The position numbers were made by a program, and so were the translations under genes. From positions 1 to 64,000 of the forward strand of contig JASGMJ010000026.1 in the NCBI GenBank assembly GCA_030156535.1: a DNA stretch of 64,000 nucleotides. Direction: 5' to 3'. Origin of the DNA: Candidatus Sumerlaeota bacterium. Lineage in GTDB: Bacteria; Sumerlaeota; Sumerlaeia; SLMS01; JAHLLQ01. Below the pieces are notes generated by a model. It saw only the letters and a program-made list of their open reading frames with translations. It did no database searches and was not told the origin of the DNA. Shown piece by piece: positions 44,089-53,367 of this stretch (within the stretch, counting starts at the first letter, position 1; every line of letters starts with the position of its first letter).

Positions 44089-45074
44089 GCACCGAGGAGT
44101 CTCCCGGCGGCTCTCCCCTTTGCAGCGTCGTCGTCGTCACCTGGAACCGCCGCAAGGAACTGGAGCCGCTGCTCGACTCCGTTTTCGCGCAGTCCCTTGC
44201 CGCCCGTCTTGAAGTGATCGTCGTGGACAACGCATCGTCGGACGACACGATCGCGTTCATCCGGCAAAAGTACGGCCCCCGCGTGCGCCTGCTTGCCTTC
44301 GAGGCGAACCGCGGCGCCTCCGTCGGCCGCAACGCGGGAATCCTCGCCGCCCGCGCACCTGCCATCTGCTTTCTCGACTCCGACGCCGAAATCCTTTCGC
44401 CCGATGCCATCGGGAAGTGCCTCGCGCATCTCGATGCAAATCCCGGGACGGACGCCGTTGCCGCGCCCATCTGGTTCGACCGCGAAAAGACGCGCCCCTT
44501 TCTGCTCGGCGGCTACGTCACGCCCGACGGGCACTACCACGGCATCAGTTGCCGCTCGCGCGACGATGCGCCGATGCTTCTCTCGACGTGCTTCGCCGTT
44601 TGGAGACGCGCCACACTCCTCGAAGTGAATGGCTTCGACCCTTGGTATTTCTGGGGAATCGAGGACATGGACCTCGGCCTGCGCACGTACTTCCGGCGCC
44701 GGCGTCAACACGCGGACGCGCAACCGTTCGCGATCGTGCGCGGCATCGACGTGCTGCACGAGATGGCCGACACCGGACGGCATCACGACTGGAAGAGCTT
44801 CGAGCAAACGTTCCTGCGCTACGAACGCCAACGCCTCTACATGGTGCTGGCCTACGGCGGCGTCGGGCACTTCCTGCGCGTGCTGCTGCGCGGGCCGTTC
44901 CGCCTTCGCCGCATGGAGGAAGCCTGGGAGCGCCGGCTCACGCCACGCCAACGCCTCCAGGCCACCGTGCTGTTTCCTCTGCTGCGCCTCGCGGCCCTGC
45001 CCAAGAACTTCTTTGACGTGCGGCGCAATCACTTGCGCGGCACGCCCGCTCCGCGCGAAGTCACGGATCAGTAA
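44085..45074 (+). CDS. Family 2 glycosyltransferase
   Basis: This 329-residue GT-A enzyme has an N-terminal nucleotide-sugar domain: SVVVVTWNRRKELEPLLDSV, VIVVDNASSDDT, NRGASVGRNAGI, and the metal-binding DxD as FLDSDAE. A GFDPWYFWGIEDMDLGLR motif holds the catalytic ED. The C-terminal part is basic with a possible membrane-associated helix (RQRLQATVLFPLLRLAALPK). The pattern resembles rhamnosyl- or related transferases of surface polysaccharides; the sugar is unknown. It starts inside the cutA stop and converges on the next gene with a 7-nt overlap. Confidence 0.92.
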   Translation: MSTEESPGGSPLCSVVVVTWNRRKELEPLLDSVFAQSLAARLEVIVVDNASSDDTIAFIRQKYGPRVRLLAFEANRGASVGRNAGILAARAPAICFLDSDAEILSPDAIGKCLAHLDANPGTDAVAAPIWFDREKTRPFLLGGYVTPDGHYHGISCRSRDDAPMLLSTCFAVWRRATLLEVNGFDPWYFWGIEDMDLGLRTYFRRRRQHADAQPFAIVRGIDVLHEMADTGRHHDWKSFEQTFLRYERQRLYMVLAYGGVGHFLRVLLRGPFRLRRMEEAWERRLTPRQRLQATVLFPLLRLAALPKNFFDVRRNHLRGTPAPREVTDQ

Positions 45075-46663
45075 ACGGACCAGGCATCGGGGTCGGGGAG
45101 AATGCTCTGCTCGCGAATCCGCGCCGCGAAAATGTCCGCGACGCCCGAGGCCGACGGCTGCGCGCGGTAGACGAGCCAGCGCCCATCGGAACTGTGCAGC
45201 CATCCGCTCTCCGCGCCCGCGCCATCCGGCGCCGCGACGCTCAATCGTTCCGATGCTCCACCGCCAGCCGGCATCCAATGCAGCGTGTGCGCATTCGTGC
45301 CCGTATCGCGCACGCGGAAGACGAGATTCTCGCCGTCGGGCGTCAGGCGCGGCGGCGTTGAGGCATCGATCACGAGTCCCGCCGCAAGTTGCGGGTCGAG
45401 CGGGGAAGCGGCACCCGCCGGGAGCGGCAACGCGTGAATGGGCCCGGCCGTGTCCTCCATTGCGAAGAACGCTTCCGTGCACTCCGGAACAAAGCCGGGC
45501 ACGCCGGGCAAAGTCGATGCACCGGACGGCGTGACATCGCCAAACCCGCTGCCGTCGGCGCCCACGCGATACAGGCGGTCCTCGCTGGAACTCTCAATGT
45601 GATAACGATAAAGGATCGTGCTGGTGTCTTCGCACGCGAACACGGCATCAACGTGGTCGCCAGCTTCGAACTGCGGCGTGAGAGCCGCGGGCGTGCCGCC
45701 GGAAGCGGGCGCGCTCCACAGCAGCCACTCCGCAGGATCGGGCTCGGAGCCCGGCGACGACTGAAAGAGAACCCGCGCCCCACCCTGCACAAAGCGTCCA
45801 CCCCGGAACTGGGCACTCTCCGCACCGGCGGAAGTCACCGCCACTGCCGCACCGCCCAACGTGGGAACCGTGTAGTAATTGAAAATGACGTTCTCGAGGG
45901 AGATCTGAAGATTGAAGTCGTAGGAGTGGTAGAGCACCCGCCCGCCATCAGGCGAGATGGCATCGAAGGAAACGTAACGCGCTCCGTCGGAGAGGCTCGC
46001 ATTGAGCTTTACCCGCGTGCCTCCTGAAATGGGGACGGAGTAAATGTTGCGAATCGTTCCGGAGCGAATCGTGAACACGACGCGCTCGCCGTCGGGCGAA
46101 ATCGCAAACTCGGTGGAGGCGGCGTTGCTCCCGCCAAGCGACCCCGTCAGGTCGACTTCCGTCCCCCCGGCGAGAGGCGCGGAATACAAACGCGCCACGG
46201 GATTGAAAACCGGGTCCTTCGCTGCCGCGTAGACGACCCGCTCGCCGTCAGGCGAAATCGCGAAACGCATCAGCGACCCATCGAACATCTCGGGGCTGAC
46301 GAGGTGCGCGGTGCCACTGGCTACCGACGCCGCCGCAACGGCTTCCTTCGTTCCCAGGTTCTCGTTGTAAACGACCCATCCGCCGTCGGGAGACAGCACC
46401 GGCTGCAACAAATCGCTGGCAGGCACTTCGGCCTCGTTGCCCAACGGAAGAGCCGCGCCGCCATCAAACGGATACACGGCCAGCGCACCCGCTCCGCCAC
46501 TCACCGAGAGGACCACCGCGCCGCGTCCGTCACCCGTGATGCCAACGAGCGACACGTCGCTCTCCGCACCGGCATTCGTCAGATTAACATTGGAGACTTC
46601 GGCGGCGAGCGGAGCCGCCACAAACATCGCAAGGAACAGAGGGAGTTGCCGCGCCTGAATCAT
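45068..46663 (-). CDS. Secreted TolB-like beta-propeller protein with C-terminal WSVY
   Basis: This 531-residue protein has a signal peptide (LPLFLAMFVAAPLAAE). It then has TolB/WD40-like PD40 repeats, each with a variant of ISPDGERVVYAA or LSPDGGWVVYNE and closing strands. About six or seven blades are visible (SPDGGWVVY, SPDGERVVY, SPDGERVVF, SPDGGRVLY, TPDGENLVF, SSDGRWLVY). Such propellers usually mediate protein contacts in the periplasm or outside. The chain ends DPDAWSVY, like the kelch protein (WTVYE) and the lamin-tail protein (WNLY). Its 3' end overlaps the convergent GT2 gene by 7 nt. Confidence 0.82.
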   Translation of the reverse strand: MIQARQLPLFLAMFVAAPLAAEVSNVNLTNAGAESDVSLVGITGDGRGAVVLSVSGGAGALAVYPFDGGAALPLGNEAEVPASDLLQPVLSPDGGWVVYNENLGTKEAVAAASVASGTAHLVSPEMFDGSLMRFAISPDGERVVYAAAKDPVFNPVARLYSAPLAGGTEVDLTGSLGGSNAASTEFAISPDGERVVFTIRSGTIRNIYSVPISGGTRVKLNASLSDGARYVSFDAISPDGGRVLYHSYDFNLQISLENVIFNYYTVPTLGGAAVAVTSAGAESAQFRGGRFVQGGARVLFQSSPGSEPDPAEWLLWSAPASGGTPAALTPQFEAGDHVDAVFACEDTSTILYRYHIESSSEDRLYRVGADGSGFGDVTPSGASTLPGVPGFVPECTEAFFAMEDTAGPIHALPLPAGAASPLDPQLAAGLVIDASTPPRLTPDGENLVFRVRDTGTNAHTLHWMPAGGGASERLSVAAPDGAGAESGWLHSSDGRWLVYRAQPSASGVADIFAARIREQSILPDPDAWSVY

Positions 46664-46726
46664 GCGTGCGCCTTTCCGGAATTCTCATCGAAGAGGAAAG
46701 GCGAAGCACGCTCCGGGGTCAATGCC

Positions 46727-47848
46727 TCAGAGCGACTGCTTGAGCATTCCGGCAATGCCGCGCCAGGAATACTCCACCGCCTTGCCGTGAAACGAGCCGT
46801 GCGTGCAATGGCAGCAGCGAATCTGGCTGCGCCGTTCCCACGCCGCGTCGCTTTGCCACAACGCCTCGAAATCGAATCCGAACTGCTCCAGATTCGCGAA
46901 CGGCTTGGTGAACTCGCAGTGCGCCACGTCGCCATTGGAGTAAATGACGCCAACCGCCGACCCGGCGGTAACGCACGGGTACTGGGGTTTGCCCGTTTCG
47001 ATCATCTTCAGCGTCGCAATCGTATGCAGGCGGTAGGCGTCGGCATGCCAGGGCGAATGGCTGTTGATGCGTTCGAGGTCCGCGATGATGCGCGGGAAGT
47101 CCTCGACGGGGGGAAGGTCCATGTTCTTGGGCGAAACGTCGTCCTCGCGGATTTCCGGCAGGATGTTCCACGCCGTACGGTTGACATCGCGCACGATCTC
47201 GAAGCCCTGGTAGATGTCCGGGCTGACGTGCGTGCGCAGGTACTCGTTGAGCTCGTAGAGCTGCTTGTAGTTCAGCGCCGTGATGATCGTCAGGACGTTG
47301 ACGGCCGTGGCGGGGTACTTCTGCTGCAACGGCCAGAGGCGCTGGAGCGACTCGATCACCTTGTCGAAATTTCCCGGAACGCCGCGAATGCCGTCGTGTG
47401 TTTCCTTCAGTCCATCGAGTGAGATCTGGAAGTCGATGCCCACGTCCGGGAACTCGGCTTTGAACTCCTCGGTCATCTTCACGAGTTTGTCGGGGCAGAG
47501 CGCGTTGGTGTTGATGCGCACGACGTCGACCTTGCGGCGCTTGGCGAAGCAGGCCATCACGTCGAGCAGGTCGCGGCGCAGCGTCGGCTCGCCCCCCGTC
47601 AGGATCAGGATGTTGAACGGCGGCACCGTTTCCGCGACGCGGTCGAGTTGCTCAACGCTCATTTCCGATATGCCGACGTTGAGATCCTGCCAGCAGAAGC
47701 AGTGATCGCACTTCGCGTTGCACCGCATCGTGATGAAAAGGAAGAGGTTGGAGAGGGGATACAGACCCGTTTCGCGCTTGATCCGGTTGTTGCGAATCAG
47801 TCGTTGTGCCGTTCCCTTGATGATCTGCCGGTCGATGCTGCGAATCAC
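46727..47848 (-). CDS. Radical SAM protein with SPASM-like C-terminus
   Basis: This 373-residue enzyme binds a 4Fe-4S cluster through CNAKCDHC (about 47-54) in LFLFITMRCNAKCDHCFCW; the following LTGGEPTLRRD and DFQISLDGLKETHD match radical SAM motifs. Cysteines in PCVTAGSAVGV, VAHCEFTKPF and IRCCHCTHG suggest an auxiliary SPASM/Twitch-like cluster, as in peptide-modifying or heme-related enzymes. No short precursor peptide gene is evident beside it, so the substrate is open. The start (MIRSIDRQIIKG) lies 210 nt from the divergent hisF. Confidence 0.9.
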   Translation of the reverse strand: MIRSIDRQIIKGTAQRLIRNNRIKRETGLYPLSNLFLFITMRCNAKCDHCFCWQDLNVGISEMSVEQLDRVAETVPPFNILILTGGEPTLRRDLLDVMACFAKRRKVDVVRINTNALCPDKLVKMTEEFKAEFPDVGIDFQISLDGLKETHDGIRGVPGNFDKVIESLQRLWPLQQKYPATAVNVLTIITALNYKQLYELNEYLRTHVSPDIYQGFEIVRDVNRTAWNILPEIREDDVSPKNMDLPPVEDFPRIIADLERINSHSPWHADAYRLHTIATLKMIETGKPQYPCVTAGSAVGVIYSNGDVAHCEFTKPFANLEQFGFDFEALWQSDAAWERRSQIRCCHCTHGSFHGKAVEYSWRGIAGMLKQSL

Positions 47849-48058
47849 GGGAGCTCCCAGTAGAGAAGAACACGGGGCGCCGCATTTCCGCCACGCCCCG
47901 TCCTGCCCATGCAGGCAAGCACGTCCCGCGCCGTCAATGCAAGCCTTGGCAAATCAGTCTCCCGGGGCCATCCCGGGCTCGCGCCTCACGGCTGCCTTGA
48001 CTCCCGCCCCCACCGGCGGCAGGAAACCCGCGCAGCCCGCTGCTTCAGGAGTCCCGCC

Positions 48059-48859
48059 ATGCTCGCCAAGCGCATCATCCCCTGCCTCGATGTTCACGCC
48101 GGACGCGTCGTCAAGGGCGTCAACTTCGTCTCCCTGCGCGACGCCGGTGATCCCGTCGAATGCGCCAAGGCCTACGACGCCGCCGGGGCCGACGAACTCG
48201 TCTTCCTCGACATCACCGCCAGCCACGAGCGCCGCGGCATCATGCGCGACGTCGTCCACGAGACCGCCGCCCAGTGCTTCATGCCCCTGACTGTCGGCGG
48301 TGGCCTGCGCACCATCGAGGACATCCGCGCGATGCTCAACGCCGGGGCCGACAAGGTCTCGCTCAACACCCCGGCCGTGGCGAACCCCGAGTTCGTGCGC
48401 GAAGCCGCGAGCCGCTTCGGCAGCCAGTGCATCGTCGTAGCCATCGACGCCCGCCGCCGCACGCCCGCCCCCGAAGGCACCACCGCCAACCTGCGCCTCC
48501 CCGACCCCGCGGGCTGGGAAGTCTTCACGCACGGCGGCCGCACCCCCACCGGCCTCGACGCCATCGAGTGGGCGCGCCGCGTACAGGAACTCGGCGCCGG
48601 AGAAATCCTGCTCACCTCCATGGACGGCGACGGAACAAAAACCGGCTACGACCTCGCCCTGACGCGCGCGATCAGCGACGCCGTCACGATCCCCGTGATT
48701 GCTTCCGGTGGAGCGGGCAACCTGCAGCACCTCGCCGAAGCGCTCGACGAGGGCGGGGCCAACGCTGCCCTCGCCGCCAGCATCTTTCACTTTGGCGAGT
48801 TCACCATCGGCCAGGCCAAGGAATACCTGCGCGATCAGGGCATCCCCGTCAGGATCTGA
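48059..48859 (+). CDS. hisF: Imidazole glycerol phosphate synthase, cyclase subunit
   Basis: This 266-residue TIM barrel catalyses ring closure of the fifth step of histidine synthesis, using ammonia from HisH. Signatures: [20 protein letters not shown] (catalytic Asp11), [33 protein letters not shown] (second Asp), [31 protein letters not shown], and [13 protein letters not shown]. All phosphate-binding loops are present. No other his gene is adjacent, so the pathway is dispersed. A small hairpin follows the stop. Confidence 0.97.
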   Translation: MLAKRIIPCLDVHAGRVVKGVNFVSLRDAGDPVECAKAYDAAGADELVFLDITASHERRGIMRDVVHETAAQCFMPLTVGGGLRTIEDIRAMLNAGADKVSLNTPAVANPEFVREAASRFGSQCIVVAIDARRRTPAPEGTTANLRLPDPAGWEVFTHGGRTPTGLDAIEWARRVQELGAGEILLTSMDGDGTKTGYDLALTRAISDAVTIPVIASGGAGNLQHLAEALDEGGANAALAASIFHFGEFTIGQAKEYLRDQGIPVRI

Positions 48860-48862
48860 GCA

Positions 48863-48876
48863 GGACGCTTCCGTCC
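48863..48876 (+). terminator. Possible hairpin after hisF
   Basis: GGACG (48863-48867) pairs with CGTCC (48872-48876) across a CTTC tetraloop, 3 nt after the hisF stop. The stem is short, with no T-run. Confidence 0.35.
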
Positions 48877-48952
48877 CTGAGGCCGGACGTGTTGCAAGGG
48901 TTTGAAAACACCGGCAACGATTCCGCCAGCACGGACGCTCTGCCCCGCTTCC

Positions 48953-50398
48953 CTACTCGTTCACGGCCGGCACGGCGGCGATGGCGTCAGGCGTCGCACC
49001 GCGTTGATCACGCCAGTACTCGCTGATCGACTTGAAGCCTTTGCGCGAGAAGTCCAGCGACTTGCCGAGCACGCGCGCCCCTTCCTGGTCGGCGTGGAAG
49101 CCCGTCGAATTCTCCGCCTCGGCGAAGTCGAGCAGGAACGTGGCCTTGCGCTGGAAGTCGCAAGCGGCGGCCACTTCCTCGGGCGAGGCCCCATTCGCCT
49201 GCGCCGCCTCGATCGCGTCGATCAGATCCATCAGCGCATCCATCGCCAGGTTGCGCAGCTCGTAGTGGCGCCCCTGAATCGTCTGCACGCGGTTCATCAG
49301 CTCCTCTTCGGGCACGCGGTGGCACGTCTGGCACGACGCCGCAATGTTGAGCAGCGGGCTGCGCACGTGGTGGCTGCTGACCTTCATGGCGCCGACGCGC
49401 TCATAGGGCATGTGGCAGTCCGCACAGGAAACGCCATTGGCCGCGTGAATGCCCTGGCTCCACGTTTCAAACTCGGGGTGCTGGGCCTTGAGCATCGGCG
49501 CGCCGGTGATCTCGTGCGTCCAGTCCTTGAAGCCCGTCTCGTCGTAGTACGCCAGAATCTCGTCGGCCTTGCGGCCATTGGCCCACGGGTACGTCAGGCG
49601 CTTTTCCTTCCCCTTGAAGTAGTACTCCACGTGGCATTGCGCGCAGGTGTAGGTGCGCATTTCCTGGCGGCTGGCCATCGTGTTGACGTCGTAATCCTCG
49701 ATTCCCTCGGCGGCCTTGACGAGGCGAATGCCTTCCATGAAGGCCGGGCGCGTCACGCGCAACTGCATGGTGTCGGGATTGTGGCAGTCGAGACAGGAAA
49801 CGGGATGGTCGACGTGCTCGCGGGCCTCCTGGTAGCTCATCTGGTTGAGCTTCTCGAAACCCTTCCAGATGTCCCCCTCGCCGAGTTCCTTGTAGGCCGT
49901 GTACGTCGAGCCGTGGCAGTTGATGCAGGTGCCCGGCTGGGGGGCGGCCTGCTGGCGGCCGGTGAACGTCTGGTCCTCCAGCATGTACGCGTGACCGCGT
50001 TCCTCGCGGAAGTCCTTTGAGAAAGAGTAGCCCGCCCACATCTTGACCAGGCGCGGGTCCTCGACGAGTTTGGAGTATGTCACGAACTTGCGCGGATCGG
50101 CGTCGGTCGGCGTCTGCGGCAGCGCCTCGCTCCCTCCGTACGTCGTGCGCACCATGTCCACGGTGCGCTTGTAGCTGTCGTACTGGTACGGAAAGTTTTT
50201 CCCCCAGATTTCAGGATCAATGGTGTCGTCGGTAAGCTCGACGACGCGATAGAACGGCTGCTTCTCTTCCTGCTTGTGCTCGAAGATATTGAGCAGCAGC
50301 GCCGCGACGCCGGCCGTGACCACCGCCGTGCCCAGAGCCGTGACGGCAAACAGCAGGGCGATCTTGCGGCGTGAGGATTTCTCGGGGCGGTTGTCCAT
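48953..50398 (-). CDS. nrfA: Ammonia-forming cytochrome c nitrite reductase, five CxxCH haems
   Basis: This 481-residue periplasmic pentahaem enzyme reduces nitrite to ammonium. An N-terminal membrane anchor or signal segment (IALLFAVTALGTAVVTAGVA) precedes haem motifs CINCH (158), CLDCH (202), CAQCH (252), CADCH (325) and CQTCH (356). Active-site residues are seen in TRPAF (Arg), CHVEYYF (Tyr) and the LKAQHPE / WSQGIH region. Haem 1, the catalytic haem, has CxxCH instead of the CxxCK of E. coli NrfA, as in Campylobacter-type enzymes. It lies 19 nt after nrfH with AAGGAG before the ATG. A downstream system II maturation pair is encoded nearby. Confidence 0.96.
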   Translation of the reverse strand: MDNRPEKSSRRKIALLFAVTALGTAVVTAGVAALLLNIFEHKQEEKQPFYRVVELTDDTIDPEIWGKNFPYQYDSYKRTVDMVRTTYGGSEALPQTPTDADPRKFVTYSKLVEDPRLVKMWAGYSFSKDFREERGHAYMLEDQTFTGRQQAAPQPGTCINCHGSTYTAYKELGEGDIWKGFEKLNQMSYQEAREHVDHPVSCLDCHNPDTMQLRVTRPAFMEGIRLVKAAEGIEDYDVNTMASRQEMRTYTCAQCHVEYYFKGKEKRLTYPWANGRKADEILAYYDETGFKDWTHEITGAPMLKAQHPEFETWSQGIHAANGVSCADCHMPYERVGAMKVSSHHVRSPLLNIAASCQTCHRVPEEELMNRVQTIQGRHYELRNLAMDALMDLIDAIEAAQANGASPEEVAAACDFQRKATFLLDFAEAENSTGFHADQEGARVLGKSLDFSRKGFKSISEYWRDQRGATPDAIAAVPAVNE

Positions 50399-50417
50399 CG
50401 CGCAACTCCTTGGGGGG

Positions 50418-50912
50418 TTAGTGCAGATGCCCGACCGATTCGTGGCATCGGACGCAGTTCAGGCTCTTCCACTCGTCGCCGTCGCCATCATCGGCCGAGA
50501 CATGCCACGGCTGGTCGATGGCCTCCACGATGTCGCCGTGGCAATGGCGGCAGGCGTTCTCGGTGATGCGGGCGTTGCGTTCGGTGATCTGGATCGGCTC
50601 GTGGAAATCGCCGGTCGTGAAGGCCAGGGAGTGATGGTAGCCATTCAGCCCCTTGGTCAGCCACTTGCCCACGAAATCATGCGGCGTGTGGCAATCGTTG
50701 CACGTGGCGACGGCATGGTGGCTGGACTTGGTCCACCCCTCGAACTGCTCGCGCATGACGTGGCAGTTCATGCACGCCGCCGGATCGTTCGACAGGTAGG
50801 AGGCACCCTCGGCATAGTGGAAAGTATAGAGGCCAAGCCCCCCGGCCACCCCGATGCAACCGCCCAGGAATGCAGCCAGAACAGCCCAGCGTTTCATCGC
50901 CCAGCTCTTCAT
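50418..50912 (-). CDS. nrfH: Cytochrome c nitrite reductase small subunit, quinol-oxidising
   Basis: This 164-residue NapC/NirT-family protein has one N-terminal span (WAVLAAFLGGCIGVAGGLGL) and four haem motifs: CMNCH followed by VMREQF, CNDCH, CRHCH and CVRCH. It takes electrons from menaquinol and passes them to NrfA. The ATG at 50912 is used (a GTG just before it and an ATG at 50897 are alternatives), with AAAGG upstream. A TTGACC-17-CATGCT pair about 40 nt upstream on the minus strand may be a weak promoter; no clear FNR or NsrR site was seen. Confidence 0.95.
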   Translation of the reverse strand: MKSWAMKRWAVLAAFLGGCIGVAGGLGLYTFHYAEGASYLSNDPAACMNCHVMREQFEGWTKSSHHAVATCNDCHTPHDFVGKWLTKGLNGYHHSLAFTTGDFHEPIQITERNARITENACRHCHGDIVEAIDQPWHVSADDGDGDEWKSLNCVRCHESVGHLH

Positions 50913-51065
50913 CACCCTGCCTTTAGCCCATCTTGGAACAGAGCATGAAGAGGAGGAACAGAGAGGTCAACGATAAACGATATTGCGGATAGATTGCCTC
51001 CCTATTGAAAAAAGGGGGGGCAGTGGCCTTTCATGCAAGAAAACGGTACGAGAGGAGGCGCCTCC

Positions 51066-52022
51066 CTATCCCCGCGGATTGAACGTCGAGGCCTTTGCCA
51101 GTTTCTCCAGCAGGTCGCGTTCTTTCTCCGTCGGCTTCTCGGGAACGTGGATCATCACGCGGACGAGCAGGTCGCTGCGCGTGCCGTTGTTGCCGGGCAA
51201 TCCGTGGCCGCGCACACGCAGGCGCCGGCCCGAACAACTCCCCGCCGGGATCGTGATATTCATCCGCCCGTCGAGCGTCTCCACGGGCACCTTGGCGCCC
51301 AGCGCCGCCTCCCACGGAGTGACGCGCGCCTCGACGACCACATTGCCGTCTTCGATCACAAAGCGTCCATCGGTGGCGTACTTCACCTTCAGGTACAGGT
51401 CGCCACCATTGCGGCCCTGCCCGGCGAGGCGAATCTTGCGCCCCTCGGCGATACCCTTGGGAATGCGGATGTCGTAGCTGCGCACGCCCTGGCCGGGGAT
51501 TTCGAGGCGGATGCTCATCGAGCCGCCCTCGACGACTTTCTGGAGCGGGACGCTGACGTCGGCTTCGACGTCGCCGCCAAACGCACCGGGTCCGGCCTCG
51601 AAGCCCGCATCGAAATTCCCGAAACCGGCGAAGGGCGAGCCGCCCCCCGCGCTGCGCATCCGAGGGCCGCCGCCGCCAAAGGCTGCGCTGCCGAACAGTG
51701 CCTCGAAGAAATCGGAGAAGCCGCCAGCGCCGCCGCGCCCGCCCGTGTTGAACGAGAACCCTTCGAATCCCGGAGGCGGGCGGAATTCCTGCCCGGCCTT
51801 CCAGTTCGACCCCAGCGCGTCGTAGCGTTTGCGCTTCTCCGCGTCCTTCAGGACCTCGTAGGCCTCGTTGATCTTCTTGAACTTTTCTTCGGACTCCGGA
51901 TCCTTGTTCACGTCCGGGTGGTACTTGCGCGCCAGCGTGCGGTACGCCTTGCGGATATCCTCGGGCGCCGCGTTGCGCGACACACCGAGCACTTCATAGT
52001 AATCCTGAAACTTGACGCTCAC
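51066..52022 (-). CDS. cbpA: DnaJ-class co-chaperone of CbpA type
   Basis: This 318-residue J-protein has a J domain (1-68) with the HPD loop in [10 protein letters not shown], a Gly/Phe-rich linker ([20 protein letters not shown]) and two C-terminal beta-barrel domains. The CxxCxGxG zinc module of DnaJ is absent, so it is CbpA-like. It stimulates the ATPase of DnaK, which is not encoded here. The GTG at 52022 opens the usual [12 protein letters not shown] start. A palindrome (GGAGGCGCCTCC) overlaps the end of the gene. It is not obviously linked in function to nrfHA. Confidence 0.9.
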   Translation of the reverse strand: MSVKFQDYYEVLGVSRNAAPEDIRKAYRTLARKYHPDVNKDPESEEKFKKINEAYEVLKDAEKRKRYDALGSNWKAGQEFRPPPGFEGFSFNTGGRGGAGGFSDFFEALFGSAAFGGGGPRMRSAGGGSPFAGFGNFDAGFEAGPGAFGGDVEADVSVPLQKVVEGGSMSIRLEIPGQGVRSYDIRIPKGIAEGRKIRLAGQGRNGGDLYLKVKYATDGRFVIEDGNVVVEARVTPWEAALGAKVPVETLDGRMNITIPAGSCSGRRLRVRGHGLPGNNGTRSDLLVRVMIHVPEKPTEKERDLLEKLAKASTFNPRG

Positions 52023-52325
52023 CGTTATTCCATCCTCGCACGGGGCAATCAGACACACCTTGCCGTGCCCTACAGGCAACGCAAGAAGGCTACCGGTTCA
52101 GCACACGTGGTGGACAACTGATTCTTCTGACTTTGCGTGTCCGAGCGCCAAACGGCGTGGCGCGGAATGCGACGGTGCATCAGGGGAATGCACCGTCGCA
52201 GCAGGGCGCAGCGCCCCGGGCTACGGGATTCGGACCTGTTGGGGCCGTCTCGGCCAAACGAGTCCTTGCTCAAAACGAGCTGCTTCTGCTTCCCACCGGG
52301 AATGGCTACAGATTTCCCGGGAAAG
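52023..52325. other. Intergenic region with a strong hairpin
   Basis: There is no gene. TGCGACGGTGCAT (52168-52180) and ATGCACCGTCGCA (52188-52200) are perfect reverse complements with a 7-nt loop, and a second small stem (GGGCGC / GCGCCC) follows at about 52204-52216. On the minus strand these lie 100-160 nt beyond the oxidoreductase stop and ahead of the J-protein, so they may terminate the former. Confidence 0.6.
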
Positions 52326-53312
52326 CTAGGCCACGCGCACGAGCACCTTGCCCAGCGGGCCTTCCTTCAGCCGTGCGAACGCCGCCTGCACCTCGGCAAA
52401 CGGATGCACGGAATCGACGAGCGGACGCGCGCCCGTTTTCTCCATCAGACGCAGAATCTCCGCCCACGTCGTGCGGGCCTCCGCGGCAGTATACGAACCC
52501 GCCGAGACGCCCCCGATGCGATTGCGGCGGAAGAAAATCGTCCCCGTGTTGAACTCGGGCACCGGCCCCGCCAGGCGGCCAACGCAACTGATCGAGCCGC
52601 GCTCGCCCAGCGTCGCGACCAGCAGCGGGAAGAGCTTGCCCGCGACGCTGTCCACGGCAACCGCAACGCGCCCCTTGCCGGCGAAGTCCTTCACCTTGGC
52701 GACCAGTTCGGGATCCTCGGGATTGAGCACCAGCCCGGCTCCGAGCCCGGTCAGCTTCGCGCCCTTCTCCGCGCTGCGCGAGAGGGCCACCACGCGGCAA
52801 CCCAGAGCCGTGGCCAGTTGAATCGACGCGATGCCCACGCCCCCCGTGCCTCCGGTGACGAGCACGGTGGAACCCGGCTCAAGCGGGCCCCACTGCGTGA
52901 GCGCCTGATACGCCGTCAGGTACACGAGCGCGACACCTGCGGATTCCTCCTCGGTCCACGTGGTGGGCCGGGGCACAAGCTCGTCGGCGGGAACGGCAAC
53001 GTACTCGGCCAGCGTTCCCGCGCGCGAGACTCCCGTGCCGCCGCGCAGAACCGTGACGGCATCGCCGGGCTGCACGCCCGTCGTACCCTCGCCCACGCTC
53101 TCCACCACGCCAACGCCATCGCGCCCCAGAATGTGCGGGAACGTTGGCTTGGCGGGGTACTGCTTCTGTGCCAGATAGTAATCCGCCGGATTGAGCGCCG
53201 CGAAGGTGACCTTCACAACAGCCTCGCCCGCCGCTGCTTCCGGCTTGGGATGATCCTCCACGAGGTGCAACGCTCCAAGCCCCGTCTGATTGTCAAGCAG
53301 CCATGCTTTCAT
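52326..53312 (-). CDS. Zinc-independent MDR oxidoreductase (quinone oxidoreductase family)
   Basis: This 328-residue protein has an N-terminal GroES-like fold (AALNPADYYLAQKQYP; FPHILGRDGVGVVESVGEG) and a Rossmann domain with the NADPH loop VLVTGGTGGVGIASIQLATA. The cysteine and glutamate ligands of zinc alcohol dehydrogenases are missing, which fits the quinone-reductase branch. It reduces quinones or enals with NADPH; the true substrate is unknown. The ATG at 53312 gives the family start (MKAWLLDNQTGLGALHL). It follows ccsA by 55 nt on the same strand; the functional link is unclear. Confidence 0.9.
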   Translation of the reverse strand: MKAWLLDNQTGLGALHLVEDHPKPEAAAGEAVVKVTFAALNPADYYLAQKQYPAKPTFPHILGRDGVGVVESVGEGTTGVQPGDAVTVLRGGTGVSRAGTLAEYVAVPADELVPRPTTWTEEESAGVALVYLTAYQALTQWGPLEPGSTVLVTGGTGGVGIASIQLATALGCRVVALSRSAEKGAKLTGLGAGLVLNPEDPELVAKVKDFAGKGRVAVAVDSVAGKLFPLLVATLGERGSISCVGRLAGPVPEFNTGTIFFRRNRIGGVSAGSYTAAEARTTWAEILRLMEKTGARPLVDSVHPFAEVQAAFARLKEGPLGKVLVRVA

Positions 53313-53367
53313 CGTGATATCCTTCCTGAAACTAATGAGTTTGTTTGCAGTTTCGTGGTCTCCACGC

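Noticed and set aside
50913-51065. FNR or NsrR site upstream of nrfH
   Set aside because: No TTGAT-N4-ATCAA-type or NsrR-type palindrome was found; the direct repeat ACGATAAACGATA is not a known site.
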